This document shows, piece by piece, positions 6,355 through 7,595 of a stretch of DNA of 7,595 nucleotides (the stretch's first letter is position 1; the number at the start of each line of letters is the position of its first letter). Source of the stretch: Modestobacter sp. (GTDB taxonomy: Bacteria > Actinomycetota > Actinomycetes > Mycobacteriales > Geodermatophilaceae); assembly GCA_025965775.1 (NCBI GenBank), contig JAOPWG010000366.1, positions 1 to 7,595 of the forward strand. The letters are read 5' to 3'. The position numbers were made by a program, and so were the translations under genes. A model generated the notes under the pieces. It saw nothing but the letters and a program-made list of their open reading frames with translations, was not told the DNA's origin and searched no databases.

Positions 6355-6575
6355 CGGCCGGCGGTCATCAGCGCCACCTCACCGGGGTGGATCAGCGCGT
6401 CGCTGCCGATCGAGTCGCGGTGGCGCGCCTCGCCGTCCAGCAGCCAGGGCACCGTCCGCAGCCCGGTGTGCGGGTGCGCCGGCACCTGCATCCGGTGGTC
6501 TCCCGGACGTCGTCCTGGGCCGTCGTGGTCGATGACGTGCGCCCACAGCCGGTCTCCGCCTACCCGCCGGCCGTA
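6355..6575 (-). pseudogene. Pirin N-terminal domain remnant
   Basis: Read on the minus strand, this stretch encodes a recognisable slice of the pirin cupin domain: WAHVIDHDGPG, then MQVPAHPHTGLRTVPWLLDG, EARHRDSIGSDALIHPGEV and ALMTAG. The HPHTG motif with its two metal-binding histidines and the HRDS and MTAG elements are hallmarks of pirins, which normally continue MTAG-x-G-(I/V)-x-HSE and run to about 230-330 residues. Here the similarity stops at about 6357, beside the operon hairpin, and the frame then runs through the hairpin to an unrelated stop inside the opposing amidohydrolase gene. Upstream of M (6491) the frame stays open but offers no ATG, GTG or TTG in a usable position for the domain. 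Both ends are therefore missing, so it is called a remnant. No other part of the gene is visible in the window. Confidence 0.7.
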
Positions 6576-6686
6576 CTGGATCCAGGTCGGCGGGCAAGCC
6601 CTCGCCGCCGGTGACCGCGCAGGAGGTGGGCTGTCGGGGTGTGGCGCCAGTGGGGCACGCGGCGACGCGAGGAACGGGCAGCCTCC

Positions 6687-6717
6687 TTGACGTGCGCGTG
6701 ATCACATGTTCTTGTAT
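6687..6717 (+). promoter_or_regulatory. Possible promoter of the substrate-binding protein gene
   Basis: TTGACG (6687-6692) is a 5-of-6 match to the -35 consensus. The best -10 candidate nearby is TTGTAT (6712-6717), only a 3-of-6 match at a long 19-base spacing, so the -10 call is weak. The region from 6695 to 6760 is clearly less GC-rich than its surroundings, which supports a promoter here. Confidence 0.35.
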
Positions 6718-6741
6718 GCAGAGAGTTATCTGCTGAGCAGA
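6698..6741. promoter_or_regulatory. Two palindromes upstream of the transporter gene
   Basis: GTGATCAC (6698-6705) is a perfect 8-base palindrome between the candidate -35 and -10. TCTGCTGAGCAGA (6729-6741) is a perfect 13-base dyad with 6-base arms around a central G, 42-54 bases before the start codon. Both are placed where operators for substrate- or nitrogen-responsive control would sit. No specific regulator can be named. Confidence 0.4.
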
Positions 6742-6782
6742 AACTTGCTAGCTGGCTGATGTCGACACAACGAGGAGTCCAC

Positions 6783-7595
6783 ATGTACCGCCCACGACGG
6801 AACTCGCTCCGAAGGGCCCCCGCCACGGTCGGCGCATTGGCAGTGCTGGTGCTTGCGTCCGCGTGCGGTTCCCAGACCACCAGCGGCGGCGGCAGCAGTG
6901 ACGCCAGTGGGCCCTACACCTTCGGTGTGGTGACCAGCCAGACGGGTGGCGCAAGTCAGCTCGGTGTCGGCGAGTTGCGCGGCGCTCAGCTCGCGGCGGA
7001 TTACGTGAACGGCACGGGCGGCATCAACGGTCACAAGATCCAGATCGAGTCGGTCGACGACCAGAGCCAGCCGAACCAGGCGCTGCAGCAGGCGCGCAAC
7101 CTGATCGCGAAGAAGGTGACGGCCCTCGTGGGGCCGTCCGTCGTCGCCAACTGCAACGCGATCGCGCCGTTCGTGAAGGACAACGGGCCGGTCGACTACT
7201 GCCTGTCGCCCGGTATCGGTGCGTCGGGCTACGTGTGGTCAGCGAGCGCCAAGACCGACGCGCTGGCCGAAGAGACGATGAACCACTGGAAGAGCCAGGG
7301 CATCACCAAGGTCGCGATCATCAACACGACGGACGCCAGCGGCACCGACGGTGGGCGTGCGGCCGCCGAGGCAGCCAAGAAGGTCGGCGTCACGGTCACC
7401 TCGCAGGTGACCTACGAGCCGGCCGCCGTGTCCGCGACGGCCCAGCTGCAGCAGGCGATGGCCGGCAACCCGCAGGCGCTGGTGGTCTGGGCCACGGGGA
7501 CGCCGGTGGGCGTCGCACTCAAGGGCATCCAGCAGCTGGGCATCGACCTCCCGGTGATGACGACCGACGGCAACCTGGCCGGGGCCTTCCTCCAG
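6783..7595 (+). CDS. LivK-type ABC transporter substrate-binding lipoprotein (C-terminus cut by window edge)
   Basis: This is an extracytoplasmic binding protein of the periplasmic-binding type I (Leu/Ile/Val, amide, urea and aromatic-acid) family. The first 271 residues are visible, of about 390-420 expected. The N-terminus has a basic stretch (RPRRNSLRRA), a hydrophobic core (14-25) and a lipobox-like LASAC with Cys28, then a Gly/Ser-rich linker, so it should be lipid-anchored outside the membrane. The mature domain shows YTFGVVTSQTGGASQLGVGE (45-64), AADYVNGTGGINGHKIQIES (71-90), ALVGPSVVANCNAIAPFV (114-131) and KVAIINTTDASGTDGGRAA. Cys124 and Cys140 could form a disulfide. ATG 6783 has GAGGAG 5 bases upstream. 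Permease and ATPase genes are expected beyond the window. Its position after the two hydrolase genes suggests it imports their substrate, but a separate promoter and 478 bases intervene. Confidence 0.93.
   Translation, partial: MYRPRRNSLRRAPATVGALAVLVLASACGSQTTSGGGSSDASGPYTFGVVTSQTGGASQLGVGELRGAQLAADYVNGTGGINGHKIQIESVDDQSQPNQALQQARNLIAKKVTALVGPSVVANCNAIAPFVKDNGPVDYCLSPGIGASGYVWSASAKTDALAEETMNHWKSQGITKVAIINTTDASGTDGGRAAAEAAKKVGVTVTSQVTYEPAAVSATAQLQQAMAGNPQALVVWATGTPVGVALKGIQQLGIDLPVMTTDGNLAGAFLQ

Noticed and set aside
5485..6690. 401-codon plus-strand frame running through the amidohydrolase gene and past the hairpin
   Set aside because: It is a shifted reading of the real gene, Arg/Gly-rich, and crosses the hairpin and the pirin remnant without any domain similarity.
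1..7595. CRISPR array, tRNA, rRNA, transposase or attachment site
   Set aside because: No spaced direct repeats, tRNA-like cloverleaf, rRNA segment or transposase-like protein was found on either strand.

Overview
The window is very GC-rich with strong G/C bias at third codon positions, frequent GTG starts and a lipoprotein-type transport gene, which fits a high-GC actinobacterium. Genus cannot be fixed from the sequence; Geodermatophilaceae or Pseudonocardiales are plausible guesses only. There are eight coding genes, two of them cut by the window edges, plus one gene remnant.

Left part, minus strand (1-4386): a truncated DHA2-type MFS drug exporter lies downstream of a MarR-family repressor (likely repressor/efflux pair). 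A promoter with two matching 15-bp dyads precedes marR. Further right on the same strand are a LysR-type regulator, a double-PAS LuxR-type regulator and a small DUF2267 protein.

Middle part, plus strand (4387-6304): a 377-base divergent intergenic region carries a good sigma70-like promoter (TTGACA, 18-base spacer, TAGAAC). It leads into a two-gene translationally coupled operon: a PuuE/cyclic-imidase-like member of the polysaccharide deacetylase superfamily and an isochorismatase-fold amidohydrolase with an intact Asp-Lys-Cys triad. I infer sequential ring opening of a cyclic imide or ureide followed by hydrolysis of the resulting half-amide or carbamoyl product. The operon ends in a perfect 21-bp-stem hairpin that begins inside the second gene's stop codon.

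Right part (6305-7595): on the minus strand, a pirin N-terminal-domain remnant without start codon or C-terminal half ends within a few bases of the hairpin. Then comes a less GC-rich promoter region with two short palindromes, and a LivK-type substrate-binding lipoprotein gene that runs off the window, probably the first gene of a branched-chain amino-acid/amide ABC importer. Importer, ring-opening enzyme, amidase and two regulators together look like an uptake and catabolism locus for a small nitrogenous compound; the substrate is not identifiable from sequence alone.
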